DNA from: Apodemus sylvaticus
Lineage: Eukaryota > Chordata > Mammalia > Rodentia > Muridae
Direction of reading: 5' to 3'
Assembly (NCBI RefSeq): GCF_947179515.1
Contig: NC_067477.1
Span: 77,164,644 to 77,228,643, forward strand
DNA length: 64,000 nt
The notes beneath the pieces were generated by a model. The model did not search any database. It was not told where the DNA came from and saw only the letters and a list, made by a program, of their open reading frames with translations. Both the position numbers and the translations under genes were made by a program. This document shows, piece by piece, positions 22,293 through 35,400 of the stretch. How positions within the stretch are numbered: position 1 is the first letter of the stretch; every line of letters begins with the position of its first letter.

Positions 22293-24133
22293 AGATACTG
22301 TCTCTCTTATTTCTCTTGAATAGCTCCAGAAAGAACAGTATAAAATTGGAGGTCAAGTTTAGAACTAAATTTAACCTATGTCCTCTTGGTAAATAAATCA
22401 CAATGGAAGTAAAACAACTAGGTGAGATAATAAGAGTTGATGGTAGGTTCATTGAGGCCTTTGTCTATATGTATTCAATTCACATCTGACATTCTTATTT
22501 ATTGGCCAGCATGTATGAAGAAGACTTGGGCCTCAGGATCTAAGTGCTAACAGTTATAATCTACAAATTTTTCCAGTGAGAATGTGAAATCATTCTCAAC
22601 TATTAAATCTATATATCTGAATATCAACTGAATTTTCTCTCTTGCCACAAAGTAGTGGGGCAAGAAATATTCAGCCTACCATGAAAGATCTGATGGAGAA
22701 ATATATTTCAATAGAGATTACCACATATGGTAAAATATTATTTGACTTTTTTTCCCATAATAAAATTTCAATCTATGTCTCTAAGAATCCTTAGCTGTCT
22801 GTGTATAATGGCCTTGTGCTATGATTTGGCTTCCAACCTTTACTACTTTGCACAAAAACCCAACTGTGAGGTTGTCTATACTCAGCTAATTAAATAAAAG
22901 TCATATTAGCTGAACAAGTATTCCTAGAAAAAGAAAGCAATCATATCAAGACTCAGTTTATTTCTGAGGTTTTTACAATGTTTCTGGGTATTTTATGATG
23001 TCTTCAAATATGATGTACTACTTTGGCATTGATTTGATGAAAGTCAAACTCCCCAACCCCTGAAGTAAAAATGTGATCCTGAACTGCCTTATTAATCACC
23101 TCTATTTATCAAATTAATATATTGCTAGCTAAATCTACATTCCCTTTTTGTTCTGATGGGCATGGCAGCAATTTCACAGACTTCAAAGAGAACAAAACTG
23201 GAAATGTTATATAAAAGGAAAAGTTTAACACTAGCTATGTGATTTAACATAATGGAACAACACTGGAAATGGCAGCAAAACAGGAAAAATCCTTTCATTA
23301 TTGTAAAAGAAAACAATTTTAGATGGATAAAATATATTAAATCCTACACATGGGAAAGGAAAAAGTTCTGAAATTCTAGTGCAGAAAAATCAGCTTAGTG
23401 GAAATTGAAAATGCATGTAATAAAACTAATTCAAGCAGGATATTAATCTTGTGTAAAAAAAGATAAAAGCATGTTAAAGCCTGATTGTAAAATATTAATG
23501 TGCTAAACCATCATAAAACTTCACATATGCCCTTTAGCGATAGTATTGTTAATGATGATAAAAACTTATTTGCAAATTCTTCTTTTATGAAGTCTAGAAA
23601 CTGAAAATCTAAAAAATGAAGACTAATGTAGTCATCAACTGAATGTAAGAGACAGGAAATTGTGGGGTAATGAGGTCTAAGGTGACTGTTCTCTTGAAAT
23701 AAAACTGAGGTGCAGATGAAAGGCCTGGTGTAGTCTCTGGAATGACTTGAGGTGATAAGGGTTTGCACCCCTGGTGAAATTGGTATATTCTTAGACTTCC
23801 ATTACTACACTTACATTGACTCACTTAATAACTATGAAAACTTATTTCTCAACTTTTCATTTCCTCAAAAGCCCTGCATAATGAAAATAAAGAAGGAATA
23901 TACATCAAGCCTATTTCTACTTTTGCATTATTATGCCACCAATTCTGAGTTGTAGGGGATGAACATGTTCAAAGGACATGATAGCTCAGGAAACATTTTG
24001 CATAAATGGGAGAAAAAATATTATAGCAAAGGATGGTCACATATCATTTGGCTATACATAAATCTTCATTTTGACACTTTGGAAGCTGAGGATGGTTAGT
24101 GTGGATCATCATTATCTTATTGATGATGGTGGT
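22293..24133. other. Non-coding, no recognised element
   Basis: AT-rich 1.8 kb with nothing recognised. Confidence 0.55.
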
Positions 24134-24275
24134 GATTGAGATAAGGTCTCATTCTTTATCCTTGGCTGGCCTGGAATTTACTATGTAGCTCACGCTGGTC
24201 TCAACCACAGAGCGATTTGTTTGTCTTCACTGTCTGACTGCTAAGATTAAAGACATGCTCTACCACATCCAGTAT
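24134..24275 (-). repeat. B1 SINE, old
   Basis: Antisense B1: GAGATAAGGTCTCATTCTTTA, then GGCTGGCCTGGAATTTACTA, then TGGTCTCAACCACAGAG, then GATTAAAGACATGCTCTACCAC. The order fits B1, with many substitutions. Confidence 0.8.
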
Positions 24276-24394
24276 CTTTGTAGAATGTTAAAACACAAAT
24301 GGCTCATGCTTTCAACATAATTTCAGAATTCTATTTTGTGGCATACCACTGGCTAATTTATTTTATTTTATAGATATTGATGTTTTACTTGAAT
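24276..24394. other. Non-coding spacer
   Basis: Short AT-rich interval between two SINEs with nothing recognised. Confidence 0.5.
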
Positions 24395-24477
24395 GTATGT
24401 ATGTGTACTATGCACATGCTTAGAATCTTTGGAGGTCCAAGGAAGATGTGGGATCCATTAGAACTGGAGTTATGATG
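24395..24477 (-). repeat. B3 SINE, left half (split)
   Basis: Antisense B3-like sequence: GTGTACTATGCACATGC, then GGAGGTCCAAGGAAGATGTGG, then ATCCATTAGAACTGGAGTTAT. It stops where the Lx L1 begins and resumes at 26155, so one SINE was split by the L1 insertion. Confidence 0.65.
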
Positions 24478-26154
24478 TAGGGATGGTTCAATATATGGAA
24501 ATCCATCAATGTAATTCACTACATAAACATACTCAAAGAAAAAAAAAATCATTTCATTAGATGCTGAGAAAGCATTTGACAACATACAACACCCCTTCAT
24601 GATTAAAAGTCTTAGAAAAGATCAGGAATTAAAGGCCCATACCTAAACATATTAAAAACAATATACAGCAAACAAGTAGCCAACATCAAACTAAATGGAG
24701 AGAAACTTTAAGCAATCCCACTAAAATCATGGATTAGACAAGGTTATCCAGTCTCTCCCATTCAATAAACTACTCAAAGTCCTCACCAGAGCAATTAGAC
24801 AACAAAAGAAGTCAAAGGGATACAAATTGGAAAGGAAGAAGTCAAACTATCACTATTTGATGATGATATGATAGTATACTTATGTGACACCAAGAATTCT
24901 ACCAGTGAACTCCTAAACCTGATAAACAACTACAGCAAAGTGGCTGGATAAAAAAATTAACTGAAACCAATCAGTAGCCTTCCTCTACTCAAAGGATAAA
25001 GTCTCTGAGAAAGAAGTTAGGGAAATGAATACCTTAACAATAATCACAATAATATAAAATACCTTGATGTGATTCTAACCAAGGAAGTAAAAGATATATG
25101 TGACAAGAACTTCAAGTCTCTGATGAAAGAAATTGAAGAACATCTCAGAAGATGGAAAGTTCTTCCACATTTATGGATTGAGGTAACTCAATCACAAAAG
25201 AACACACATGGTATTTACTCGCTGATAAGTGGATATTAGCTGAAAAGCTCAGAATAGCCAAGATACAATTCACAGACCACATGAATCTCAAGAAGAAGGA
25301 AGACCAAAGTATGGATACTTTGGTCCTTCTTAGAATGGGGATCAGAATACTGATGGCTCACAACCAACTAATGGACTGAACATGGGGTTCCAAATGGAGG
25401 AGGTGGATAAAGGACCAATGGAACTGAAAAGGGTTGCAGTCCCTTATGAGGAAGAAGAATATGAACCAACCAGTACCCTCAGAGATGCCATGGACTAAAC
25501 CACCAACCAAAGAGTTCACATGGAGGACCCCATGGCTCCAGCTACATATGTAGTAGAGTGTCTTAGGCTTTCCATTCCTGTTCAAACATCATCACCAAGA
25601 AGCAAGCTGGGGAGGAAAGGATTTATTCAGCTTACACTTCAACACTATTGTTCGTCACCAAAGCAAATCAGGACTGAACTCAATCAGGTCAGGAAGCAGG
25701 AGCTGATGAAGAAGTCATGGAGGGATGTTTCTTACTGGCTTGCTTCCTCTAGCTTGCTCAGCCTCCTCTCTTATAGAACCCAAGAATACCAGCCCAGAGA
25801 TGGTACCACCCACAAGGGTCCCTCCACTCTTGATCACGAATTAAGAAAATGCCCCACAGCTGGATCTCATAGAGGCACTTCCCCAACTGAAGCTCCTTTC
25901 TCTGTGATAACTCCAGCCTATGTCAAGTTGACACACAAAACCAGACAGTATACAGAGGATGGCCTTTCCAGACATCAATGAGAGGACAGGCCATTGTTCC
26001 AGTAAAGGATCAATACCCCAGGATAGGGGAATTCTAGGTCAAGAAATTGGGGGGGAGGGTAAGCAGGGGGAGGGGGATGGGAAAGGAGTAAAGAGGAAAT
26101 GGAATAACATTTGAAATGTAAATAAAGCAAATATCTAATCAAAAATTAAAAAAA
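24478..26154 (+). mobile_element. Lx-type L1 with internal deletion, host of a solo LTR
   Basis: ORF2 sequence from the reverse transcriptase domain runs from 24478 to about 25181, including a TTTGATGATGATATGATAGT stretch near 24856 that corresponds to the FADD catalytic motif with its Ala codon changed to Asp. At 25182 it jumps to the last ORF2 codons, missing well over 1 kb, and continues through an Lx 3' UTR to ATTTGAAATGTAAATAAAG near 26111 and an A-rich tail. The target copies AGAACTGGAGTTATGATG (24460-24477) and AGAACTGGAATTTTGGATG (26155-26173) flank it. Multiple stops and indels are present. The LTR at 25559-25952 lies inside its 3' UTR. Confidence 0.82.
25559..25952 (-). mobile_element. 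Solo LTR, ERVL-MaLR (ORR1/MT-like)
   Basis: On the minus strand this matches the layout and recognisable stretches of rodent ORR1/MT-type LTRs: the TGTCAACTTGACA-like block (plus strand 25921-25933), a TATA-type TTCTATAAGAGAG (plus 25769-25781), and an AATAAA polyadenylation signal (plus 25621-25626), ending in CCTAAGACA (plus strand start TGTCTTAGG). Five-base flanks TAGAG (25554-25558) and CAGAG (25953-25957) rejoin to the expected Lx sequence when the LTR is removed. There are no internal retroviral genes. The 5-base TSD supports an LTR rather than a hAT DNA transposon. Confidence 0.78.
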
Positions 26155-26266
26155 AGAACTGGAATTTTGGATGATTTTAGCCTCTATGTAAGTGATAAGA
26201 AACTAAATTCAGTTGCTCTGCAAGAGGAATAAGTGCTCTTAAACACTAAGCCATACTTTTGGCCCT
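26155..26266 (-). repeat. B3 SINE, right half (split)
   Basis: Continuation of the B3 interrupted at 24477: AACTGGAATTTTGGATG, then CAGTTGCTCTGCAAGAGG, then AGTGCTCTTAAACACTAAGCCAT, the antisense of the B2/B3 tRNA-like head. Confidence 0.7.
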
Positions 26267-26799
26267 GCATATCATTAAAATGTTGGTCTAATTAGAAATA
26301 CACCACTGACTATATTCTTTGTTATTGACTTCATAAACCTGTCATTTAGGTCAATGACAAAGTGCTTATTTAACATGGATAAAGGACTGAGTGTTTGCTT
26401 AGCATGGGTGAAAGACTGTGCACAATCTCATATATATCTCCATTGTCAACATGATAGTGACATATGAAATGATCATTCTCAGACTCATTGCTATGTACAT
26501 TCATCTACTATTTCCTTCAATTTTATTTAATCTTTTCCACAGTTATCTTTGATTCCTTCTTTTATCTGCTTTGATGTCATCAGCCCGCAAGTCTGAGAGA
26601 CACGATGAGGAACAAAGGGAACAGTGTACTCTCATTGTTGCCTTCCCATTTTGCTTTTCTGCCCTCATAGTTTTTGTACTTGAAGATCCAGAGAGACCTT
26701 ATACATCATAACACAGGTCTGGGAACAAAACGCATAGGTGAAGATGGGATGTATAGTGCGGAGATTTCTGAGAAGAAAGTTGATGTTGTATTAATTATT
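26267..26799. other. Non-coding, no recognised element
   Basis: Nothing recognised. Confidence 0.5.
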
Positions 26800-27190
26800 T
26801 TTCTCATTACTGCACGGACACACATAACAATAGGCCATGTAAGAGGGGAAAGATTTGTTCTGAGTCTCAGTGAGGAAGAAGAATTCCCAGTGAATGGAAG
26901 GCCTAGAGGTGTTTATGGTATCAGGGACGAGTGAAAGGGACTCTTCATATTCATGGCAGACCAGGAAGCACAGAGATGAATGCTGGTCTTCAGATTGCCT
27001 TCTCTTTTGTTGCATCTTACTCATTTCAATGCCTCAAATACATACGTGGTGTAATTCACATCTAGGGTGGGTCTTTTAACTTAAGTTAAACTTCTCTGGA
27101 AAGTTTTTTAAATGCACACCTACAGTTGTGCTTAAGAGGTTAATCCAAATCTAATCAAATTGATGATGAAGATTAATTACCTCAGGTGCA
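26800..27190. mobile_element. Possible MaLR/LTR remnant, weak
   Basis: The phrases GATTTGTTCTGAGTCTCAGTGAGG near 26850 and GAGGTTAATCCAAATCTAATC near 27137 resemble the antisense order of old mammalian MaLR LTRs. The match is faint, boundaries are not visible, and I would not rely on it. Confidence 0.25.
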
Positions 27191-30100
27191 CAACTGGAAT
27201 CACTGTACTGAACCAGCTACTATTTCAACAGATACTTGTCTAGGCATATAAAGATGGCTTTATTACCATTGAAAGGAACAGAAATCAGCATGGTAGCACT
27301 TTAAACATCTACAGCAAAATTCAGAAGGAGCTCAAAACAAATATTTTATGTCACTGGATTCACTATCTTTTTGTATTCCTATTTGTATTATAGCAACTTG
27401 TAATTGGTATGTCTGCTAATTCATGTTTAAAAATCTAGTGCATGAGTATATCAAATCAACCACTACTATACTCTATAACCTGTTATTTAGAAATAAGCCT
27501 CAATAAAACATGACTTACATCATCAGGCTTTCGACAGGATCCTGTGATCATGTCATCCTGAATGCTGTTTGGAGTAAAACATCAATAACTGTAAGCCCTC
27601 TTAATGTGATGAGATGCTTCTAGATAGGTTCAGGAAGTGTCTTGGATATGATAGATTAGATTTAACAGACAAAACAACCTGTGAGATCTATTCATTTCTT
27701 CTTTATATTTAAGCTTTCACACATACTAGTTTAGAAAATGAAATGCAACGGACATTAACACTGGCTTTCCATTTGACAGCATTGGGTTACTGTAATATTT
27801 TTTTTCTTTCACAAGATTTATGATTTCAGAAGCTGTAATATTGGAGTGATCTTATTATGGCCTCAAACATCTTCTTTGGATTGGGTTGCTATATGAAAGG
27901 CATGAGGGGCTGCTTCTCTCATGCACCACTGATGCAGGGACCTCATACTGGTGTGGTTCAGTTTAGAGCAGAGTTTAGAAAACAAAAGTCCAGTTGGCAC
28001 TGAATTGTGAGCTATCCTGTGGGAGCCCCTAATGCTTCACTTGACAGGAGTTCCCAAAACAGTGATATGCACCTACATGGAAAATGTATAGTTAGTTTTT
28101 AAAAATGTTTCCAAACTGATAACTCAATACATCCAATGAATTTGTACAAAACACACCATAACCCTGCTCTCAAGTTTCCATATCTGTGAGAAAACAATAA
28201 TTATTCTTGACTTCACAGTATCTCTCTGAATCTTATGTGCTTATGTGAGATATGTGTCTAAGTATTTCATAACTTGCTAAGCTTCACCAAGATATCAAAT
28301 ATTATTATTGTGAAAACTCACATCCCAAAGTATCTTTTCCTGTAGACAGTATTAATATAATCAAGTCAAATGACAAACATTCTCTGAAGCAATATGTCAT
28401 TGTGTTTTGATAAAGTAAACTTTTTGGAAGAACATTCATGCAATTTTAGCTATAGTTTATAGATCATAATGATCAAAAAATTAAGTTTGAATTTTTCTTC
28501 CTACTGATGAGATGAAGCCCATATTATGCTCTGAAGATATATAGATTTCTTTTCTGTTAAGCAGCATATTTCTCATAATTCTATATCACAAGTTTCAAAG
28601 ATGTGTTTTTGACCAGGAATCATAGGATATTTCTTTTTTCTAAGGCTTCTTTTAGTTAGTTAGTTTGTTTCCTGCATGATTTTTCTCTTTTGTCATCACC
28701 CATGGGACTCCAAAAAGCCTCAGGAGTATGCAGGCACAGACTCAAAGTCCAGCTTCATCTCCAATGTTGGGGAAAGGAACTTCACAACACTGGGCAGTGC
28801 CCTATGTTTCCCCATGCCACTAGGACAGAATCCAGGGAGAGTGATCTTCTGGGGTGTCCACATTCTAATATTTCTTTTGTTACACATGTATAAAAATTTA
28901 AACTATATAATTAAAATACTATTATATTTCCCAATTTATTTGTATTATTTATGCTTGTTTTATAAGTTTCATTAGATTATTTTCCGAGTTTTCATTAATC
29001 TTGCAAATTCTTATGGAATTAAGTTGTTGAATAAAATATATTGAAGCTAATGTGAATGACTAAATTTCCCAAGGTAATAAAAAGAAAGTAGAAAGGTTTT
29101 AAGTTTCAATTGTTTATTAACTCTCAGAAGGAAACACAAGAACAATTGTTACATATGTCTTTGGGGGTAATGGGTCCCTACTGTGAAGACTCAGAAATAG
29201 AACTATAGTAAAGAACAAATCAATCATACCTCTTTTTGATAAGAAGTTCTCATTTGCTAGCAAAACCTAACTATTGCCCTATCGGTGAACCAATTAACAA
29301 AAGAATATAGAAAATACTGTAGAAATACAAAGAAATAACATTTTATTAAAAAAATCTTATTTATACACTTTATGGTGCCCTTCACAACCAAACTTCTTCA
29401 TTATGTGAATTACATTGGATGAAATATGTGTTATTATAGAAAATATCAACTCTGCATTTATTACAGCTTGGACATGTCTTTCTTATTTAAAGGATAATGG
29501 AAGTATCCCAGAGCGTAACACAATCTCACCAAGCCTTAACACTTGTTGCCTCTTCATTCTTTGTTCTGTTGTTTTTCATAGCATCTTGTTCTCTGACTCC
29601 TACTTTTATACTAGCTAAATTCCTGTGCCTGGAGACTAAATATTAGCCTGATTGAGGGTTCTTGTCTTATTCTTTGTTTGCAGGATTCTCCTGTAGGAAA
29701 CCTAAATCAACATTTATGCTGATTATTCCAGATCTGTCCAAAACTTCTTGCTGAGCTTAGGACTCAGGAAGCCCAATTGCTGAGGGCTTAAGTGTTTTCC
29801 TGCACTGTTCAAAATTGAATATGTTCAATGGTGAATTTGAAATCATTTTTATCAGTTCCAAACTCTTCCTGTTCTTCTGTTCTTCAGTTCACTATATGAA
29901 ACTTGATGAATTCTTTAGCTGTATTCATTATCCTTTATTGTGTTATAAACAGCCATTCTAAAGCCAAAGAAAAAATATGTACGTAAATATGTGTGATTAT
30001 ATATATTAAAATAATTAAAATAATAAAATATACTCATATCTATTACTACTAAGAATGTCTCATAGTTCTATGAAATGTTTACAGTGATTTAATTTTATAT

Positions 30101-31195
30101 AACCATAAGTCTATAACATTCTGATTTTTCTTCAGTCCATCATAGGTCACATTTGCCATGGAATATGTTTACATTTCTTTGGGTATAGTCAATTTAGTGA
30201 TCTTTCTAGCTTACTGTTTCATGTTCTCTGTGGTTGGTATAACATATGCTGAGATAAAAGCAGAGCTAGCAACACCCCAGAAAACAAGTACACAATTTTC
30301 TAGATGGAGTCTATTTTCATTGTTTTAATGCTATCTGGATTTTGAACTTTCTGAACTATGTTAATTGAATTTTAGGTTTTATTAGATTTCTTATCTGATG
30401 AAGTTTTAATTAAGAAATTATAATTAGAATTCATAAGTGAGTTAAATGATTCCTCTATTAGAAACTTAAAACGCAGCATATTTCTTGGCATTTCTTCTAA
30501 GATTATAAGAGATTTGAAATTTCATTTCACCAACATGGATATTATCCAAAATTCTGCTATAATAAAATATATGTCCAATTGGGGTATAAAGATAAAAGCC
30601 AATGAAATATTTCTGTATCAAAAATCAAAGATGATAAATAAGTTAAACATAATTATCATATTCTCAGTCATCATCAGAAAGCAGATTATATACAGAAAAC
30701 ATAGACAGAGCTACAGATCAAAACAAAGTCTAGACTTAGGACTACAACTGAACATTTTGAAGTATGACAGAAGCTGAGCAAAACCATCTAAGTGATGAGT
30801 ACTGATCCTCAAAATATAAAGCATCAGTGGTTTTCAAATCAAAGAGATAGACACATCTGGAAATTTTATCATTTACCCAAGTTCGACCAGGTCAAAATTT
30901 AACCCCAATTCCATCTGTTTGTCCATAAAATATGTGCTATTTCTGTAATTATTAGAAGATGTAATTTTTGTGTGTTCAAAAATAGTTAATTGAATCCTTA
31001 TTTAGAGCCACAAAAGAATACTTACAAGAACCAAATTATTAGTATTCATGCTTGAAGAGTTCATAAAGTAGGGTCTTGAAAAAGATGAAGGTAAGTATTC
31101 TTGGTAGGAAGAGTTGCAAGATAGCCATCAATATGGGTAAAGGAACACCACATACAGTAAGTAGTAACTTGTGGGTTTTTATTTCAGTATAAGTT
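27191..31195. other. Repeat-poor non-coding block
   Basis: About 4 kb of AT-rich DNA in which I recognise no mobile element, microsatellite of note or coding exon. The open frames are short and frequently interrupted. Confidence 0.55.
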
Positions 31196-31210
31196 TAAGA
31201 TGGCACGATA

Positions 31211-31366
31211 TGCCTGGCAGTGTTGGTGCATGCCCCTAATCCCAGCAGTTGGGAGGCAGAGGCAGGCAGATTTCTGAGTCCAAGGCCAGCATGGTCTACA
31301 GAGTGAGTTCTAGGACAGCCAGGGCTACACAGAGAAACCCTGTCTCGAAAAAACTCGGGGGTAAAA
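31211..31366 (+). repeat. B1 SINE, fairly young
   Basis: Near-complete B1: TGGTGCATGCCCCTAATCCCAGCAG, then GCAGATTTCTGAGTCCAAGGC, then CAGCATGGTCTACAGAGTGAG, then CAGGGCTACACAGAGAAACC, then CTGTCTCG and an A-rich tail with an interruption. The B-box segment (GAGTCCAAGGC) has one change from GAGTTCGAGGC and another nearby. Flanks AAGATGGCACGATAT (from 31198) and AAGGATGGGAAGATAC (31367 on) resemble a decayed TSD. Confidence 0.93.
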
Positions 31367-31956
31367 AAGGATGGGAAGATACATATGGCCAATTTATAAA
31401 GAGAATGAATTTGATCTTAATTCATTGTGCTATGGGGAGCCATGCCATTGTTCCAAGAGGCATAATTATTGTCATGTAATTGTATTCCTGGATGATTAGC
31501 CTGACATTAGAAAATAAAACTAATACATATGTGGGAGAGGAAATTGAAAAAACATATCATTGTATAGAGGTTATTAAAATATGTGGAGAGTGATCTGAGA
31601 AAGTTTGATAGGAACAGCAAAATGCAGGAGAGCAGATACTTCTGATTCCCTGACTACCATAAGCTTGAGGACTCATCATGGATGATACTCAAAAAATAAA
31701 TTTCAGCTTGTCTTGTTGGACCAACCTGTTGTCATAGCAGTCATGAAGGAGAATCTGGAGTATTAGGAGTTGAAAGTCACATGTGGTTGCAAAACAAATT
31801 TGACATTAGCATGGACTACATGAGTCTATATCTCCCAAAAAGAAAATGACAACAGTTCAGATGGGAGTTTGAAGTATGGTTATTCTGAACCACATAGTTT
31901 TGGGAAAACAATGTTTCAATTTAGATTCAAACTGCCTATCTTCCTGTTTTCTTTTT
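31367..31956. other. Non-coding, no recognised element
   Basis: Nothing recognised. Confidence 0.5.
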
Positions 31957-32103
31957 TCATGACATAGTGTCTCACTCTAACCCAAAGTGAGCTGAGTGAA
32001 GTTTACTCTTTATCCCAGACTGTCTTCAAACTTACAGTAATCCTTTGACTTTAGCCTTCTACATGTTAGGATTAGAAGGATGAACCACCATTCTCAGCCC
32101 AAA
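31957..32103 (-). repeat. Old B1/B4-derived SINE
   Basis: Antisense B1-like order: GACATAGTGTCTCACTCTA, then GACTGTCTTCAAACTTACAG, then TTAGGATTAGAAGGATGAACCACC, ending CAGCCC. It is highly diverged. Confidence 0.6.
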
Positions 32104-32392
32104 TCACTTTTAACTCATAAACACCATTGATTCTTGGCAAATATATATGGAATGATAGTTTGCACATTCTAAGTAGTGACTCATTCCTTAAAAGCACGTG
32201 GTCCTTGCTGATAGGGAACTTACCCAGCTCGATAATTAAAGATCAGGCTTTAGGTTAGATCCTACCTTTATTGGTAGAGTATTTTAAATTCTAGGCTCCT
32301 TGATTTAATCTCATTTTTAAATACATATTTCCACATTTTAGATTTGACTTAAGACTTTAGATTTATAAAAATTTTCCTGTTTTAATAAGTAT
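32104..32392. other. Non-coding spacer
   Basis: AT-rich with nothing recognised. Confidence 0.5.
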
Positions 32393-32418
32393 ATAATAAT
32401 AATAATAATAATAATAAT
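32393..32418. repeat. (AAT)n microsatellite
   Basis: Perfect AAT repeat of about 26 bases. Confidence 0.95.
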
Positions 32419-35400
32419 TTGCCTTAATTTTCTTGGCTGTTAACATAATATTTTGAATGAGATATTAATGTGAAATTCCTCTGGATAATAAAGAAGATTC
32501 TGTACATTTAATGATAGGAACACTTTTCTTCATGTCTCTTGGTAGTCTTCATATTGCTGCTTTTGACTTTCAGTCAGAGCTAGATAATATGAATATTTGG
32601 ATATATAGGGGGGTTTTGCGGAAGACTGGTTCTTCTCTCAGCAGTGTGTCCTATGTAACAACTGTGATTACCTATTTAGACCTAAATTATACTCCAGAAT
32701 CAAACGGACAAGAAGAGAACTAGGACGTAAGCATAGCCACTTTATTTCTACTAACATTCTTTAAGGCATACGAGAACTACAAAGTAAAAGTTTAATAGTG
32801 AAGCAAGCAGGTAAGCTACAGATTCTAAAGTGGAATCTCACAAAACAGATGTTTCATTTACTATGTCTGGGGGCCATAGGACAGAAAAAAATAGCATGTA
32901 GGTATTTTATGACTTTATGATGAAGAAAATAATAGTTTCCTGTGGCATGATATTAGTGTTCAAAAAGTGAAAGGCATAGGTTCAAGGGGAAGAGGCAAAG
33001 CCAGGTACCTTCATCCACAGTGATTTACTAAGCACATGAATAGCACTAAGAAAAACAGGCAGTAAACTTCCTTTAAAGATGTTTTGAACACTGACAAAAC
33101 TCACAGATAATGAAAGAATAAAAGCACATGATAAATCGTGTTTCTTAGAAATGCCAAACACAAATGCATGCTACTTTTAAGCTGTAACAAGAATGGTTAA
33201 TTTCTAGATATGCTTTCACTAACTTAAAACATATTCATTTCTGTAACAGATATGAGACAAATGTATATTTGAAAAGAAAAAAGAAAGAGATGAATTGGAA
33301 GGGGGCATGGTAGGAAGGACATGAAGGGAGTTGGAGGGGGAACACAGGAGTAGATATAATCATATTCCATTGTGTACAGGTATACAATTTTCAAAAATGA
33401 AAAAAAAAAGGAATGAAAATCTGTAAACTTGATTTGTGTTCAGCTAAATAATCTCCATCCTAAAAATGATTTTCTTTAATTGTTCAAGATGTTTATCATG
33501 CGAATAGTGATTCTGTGGGAATTAAACTGCTTTCTAAAAGTCTCAATAGTGAGTCTTTGTTTCTCAGTGTCATGGTGAACACTATTAAAAATAATTAAAT
33601 TTTACACAAAGGCTAAGGATATTTGAAGCAATCTACAGAGACACAAGCCGATTGAAAACAAAACCAGAAGAATTTAGCTGGATCAACATTCAGACCCAGC
33701 AGAATAAAAAGGGATTGGCAATGCCTTTCCTGGTAGAGCTCTGAGAAAAGGAAGCCAAGGAGTAAATAGTAGAGGGGAGACTCAGCTGAAAGCCCTGATC
33801 ATCTGCTTCCCATACTCTAACCTGAGACAGCATTTCACTCCCCTGCCTATTTTCCCCTTGATTCCTTATCTGGACTCATATATTTATTGCTACCATGAAA
33901 GATTTACACATAAACCTGTAGCCAGCACCTAGGAAAGACTAAACAAAGAAGGCTCACACACAACCAGAAAGGTTGAGACAGAGACAGCAATGGGAGACAA
34001 GGTGGCTGAAAAGAGGATGATCCTAGGCTGGTTTTTCATTTCACTTTTTCCATTGACTAAAATGACATTTTGCTCAACTCAGAGGTGAGTCCATTTTGAG
34101 AACACAGCCACATAACTCTTTTAAGTCGGAACGGCATATTCACTTTTGTTTTTATTTTGGATTACCCTGCAATCTTCTACAATTCCTTTTACAGAAAATT
34201 GTAACATCAGATCCACAATGCTCTCTTATTATAGTCAATAAAAAAAAGTATCAATGCACTGTTTGGTGACATTTTTAAAATGTAACCATGATGATTAATA
34301 TTCATAGACACACAACTCTAAAAATAGAAACTGCTGTTTTCCCTCAAATTTGGAAACATGGAAGGCATTTACCTGAAGCCTCTTCAGAGGAGGCACCTCA
34401 GTTTTCAGCTTGATAATGGACTTGGAATCACACTGTGCATCTGCACGTCACTGACAAAGGAGAACATTAGAGCGTTCTCATTTCAGGATACTTCTGACTA
34501 TTGCCCTTCAGAGATACTCTGGAGACAGAATAATGGTGTCTCATAATTTCAGCCAACCTAGGTATTTAGCACAGCTTCTGCTAGGCAGTAATTCACTCAT
34601 ATTTATTTTTCTCAGGATGCAACAGTAGTCTGAATTAAACATTATGATACATACCTGTACCAGCATAAACTATTTTTTCAAATTTTCCTAGTCAAGATTT
34701 CTTTCTCAGAGAAGAAAATTAGACAGGTGCAGCACACCAAATGAGATGAACTTTGTCCTCAAAGAAAATTGGTTTTTCCTTTTCAATTTCATTTCAAAGA
34801 GATCTGACAAGTGTGGCTTTGAACAAACTTTAACAGCACAATATCCTTTGTGTAAGTTTTCCCTTGTCAGCTTTTCCATTCCAGCAGGAACTTAGAACAA
34901 AGTGGATGCTGCCCTTTGAGTTGAGAACTTCATCAGTTGAATGAACACTAGCATAGTGCAGCAAAATTGAGGGCATACTCTCTCTTAGAATCTCAACAGT
35001 GCAGTGTCTCAACAAATATAATTTCTCTATCTACTGCAAAGGGAGACACCATGCATTTTCTTTCATACATGTTTCCTCCTTCCTGATAGCCAAACTTTTT
35101 GGCTCCTCACCCACTTGAGAGTGTACAGATTACACCATGAAGTCTCCCACTGTGTGTGAAGCAAAAGCAGATGATTGGTGATATTGTTTAATCTGGTATT
35201 AATTTGTCTCAATATGATAGGAAGCCCAATCACGAGAAATACAAAACCAGAATCACAGGTGTGTGCTAAGGGTTTTGGGTTTGCTTTGTTATATGAAAGG
35301 AAAGAAATACAATTTTCTATTTGTTTGCCTTTGTTTCAGTTTTAACCTGCTTTGTAGCTTAGTGATGATTTAAAATGAAGACTCAAGTGCAGAGGGGAGA

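Noticed and set aside
25559..25952. Assignment of this repeat to a hAT-type DNA transposon
   Set aside because: First considered, but the 5-base TSD, TATA-type and AATAAA motifs and the TGTCAACTTGACA-like block fit an ERVL-MaLR LTR better.
25520..25981. 153-codon frame
   Set aside because: It lies across the solo LTR and adjacent Lx 3' UTR and has no domain or family resemblance.
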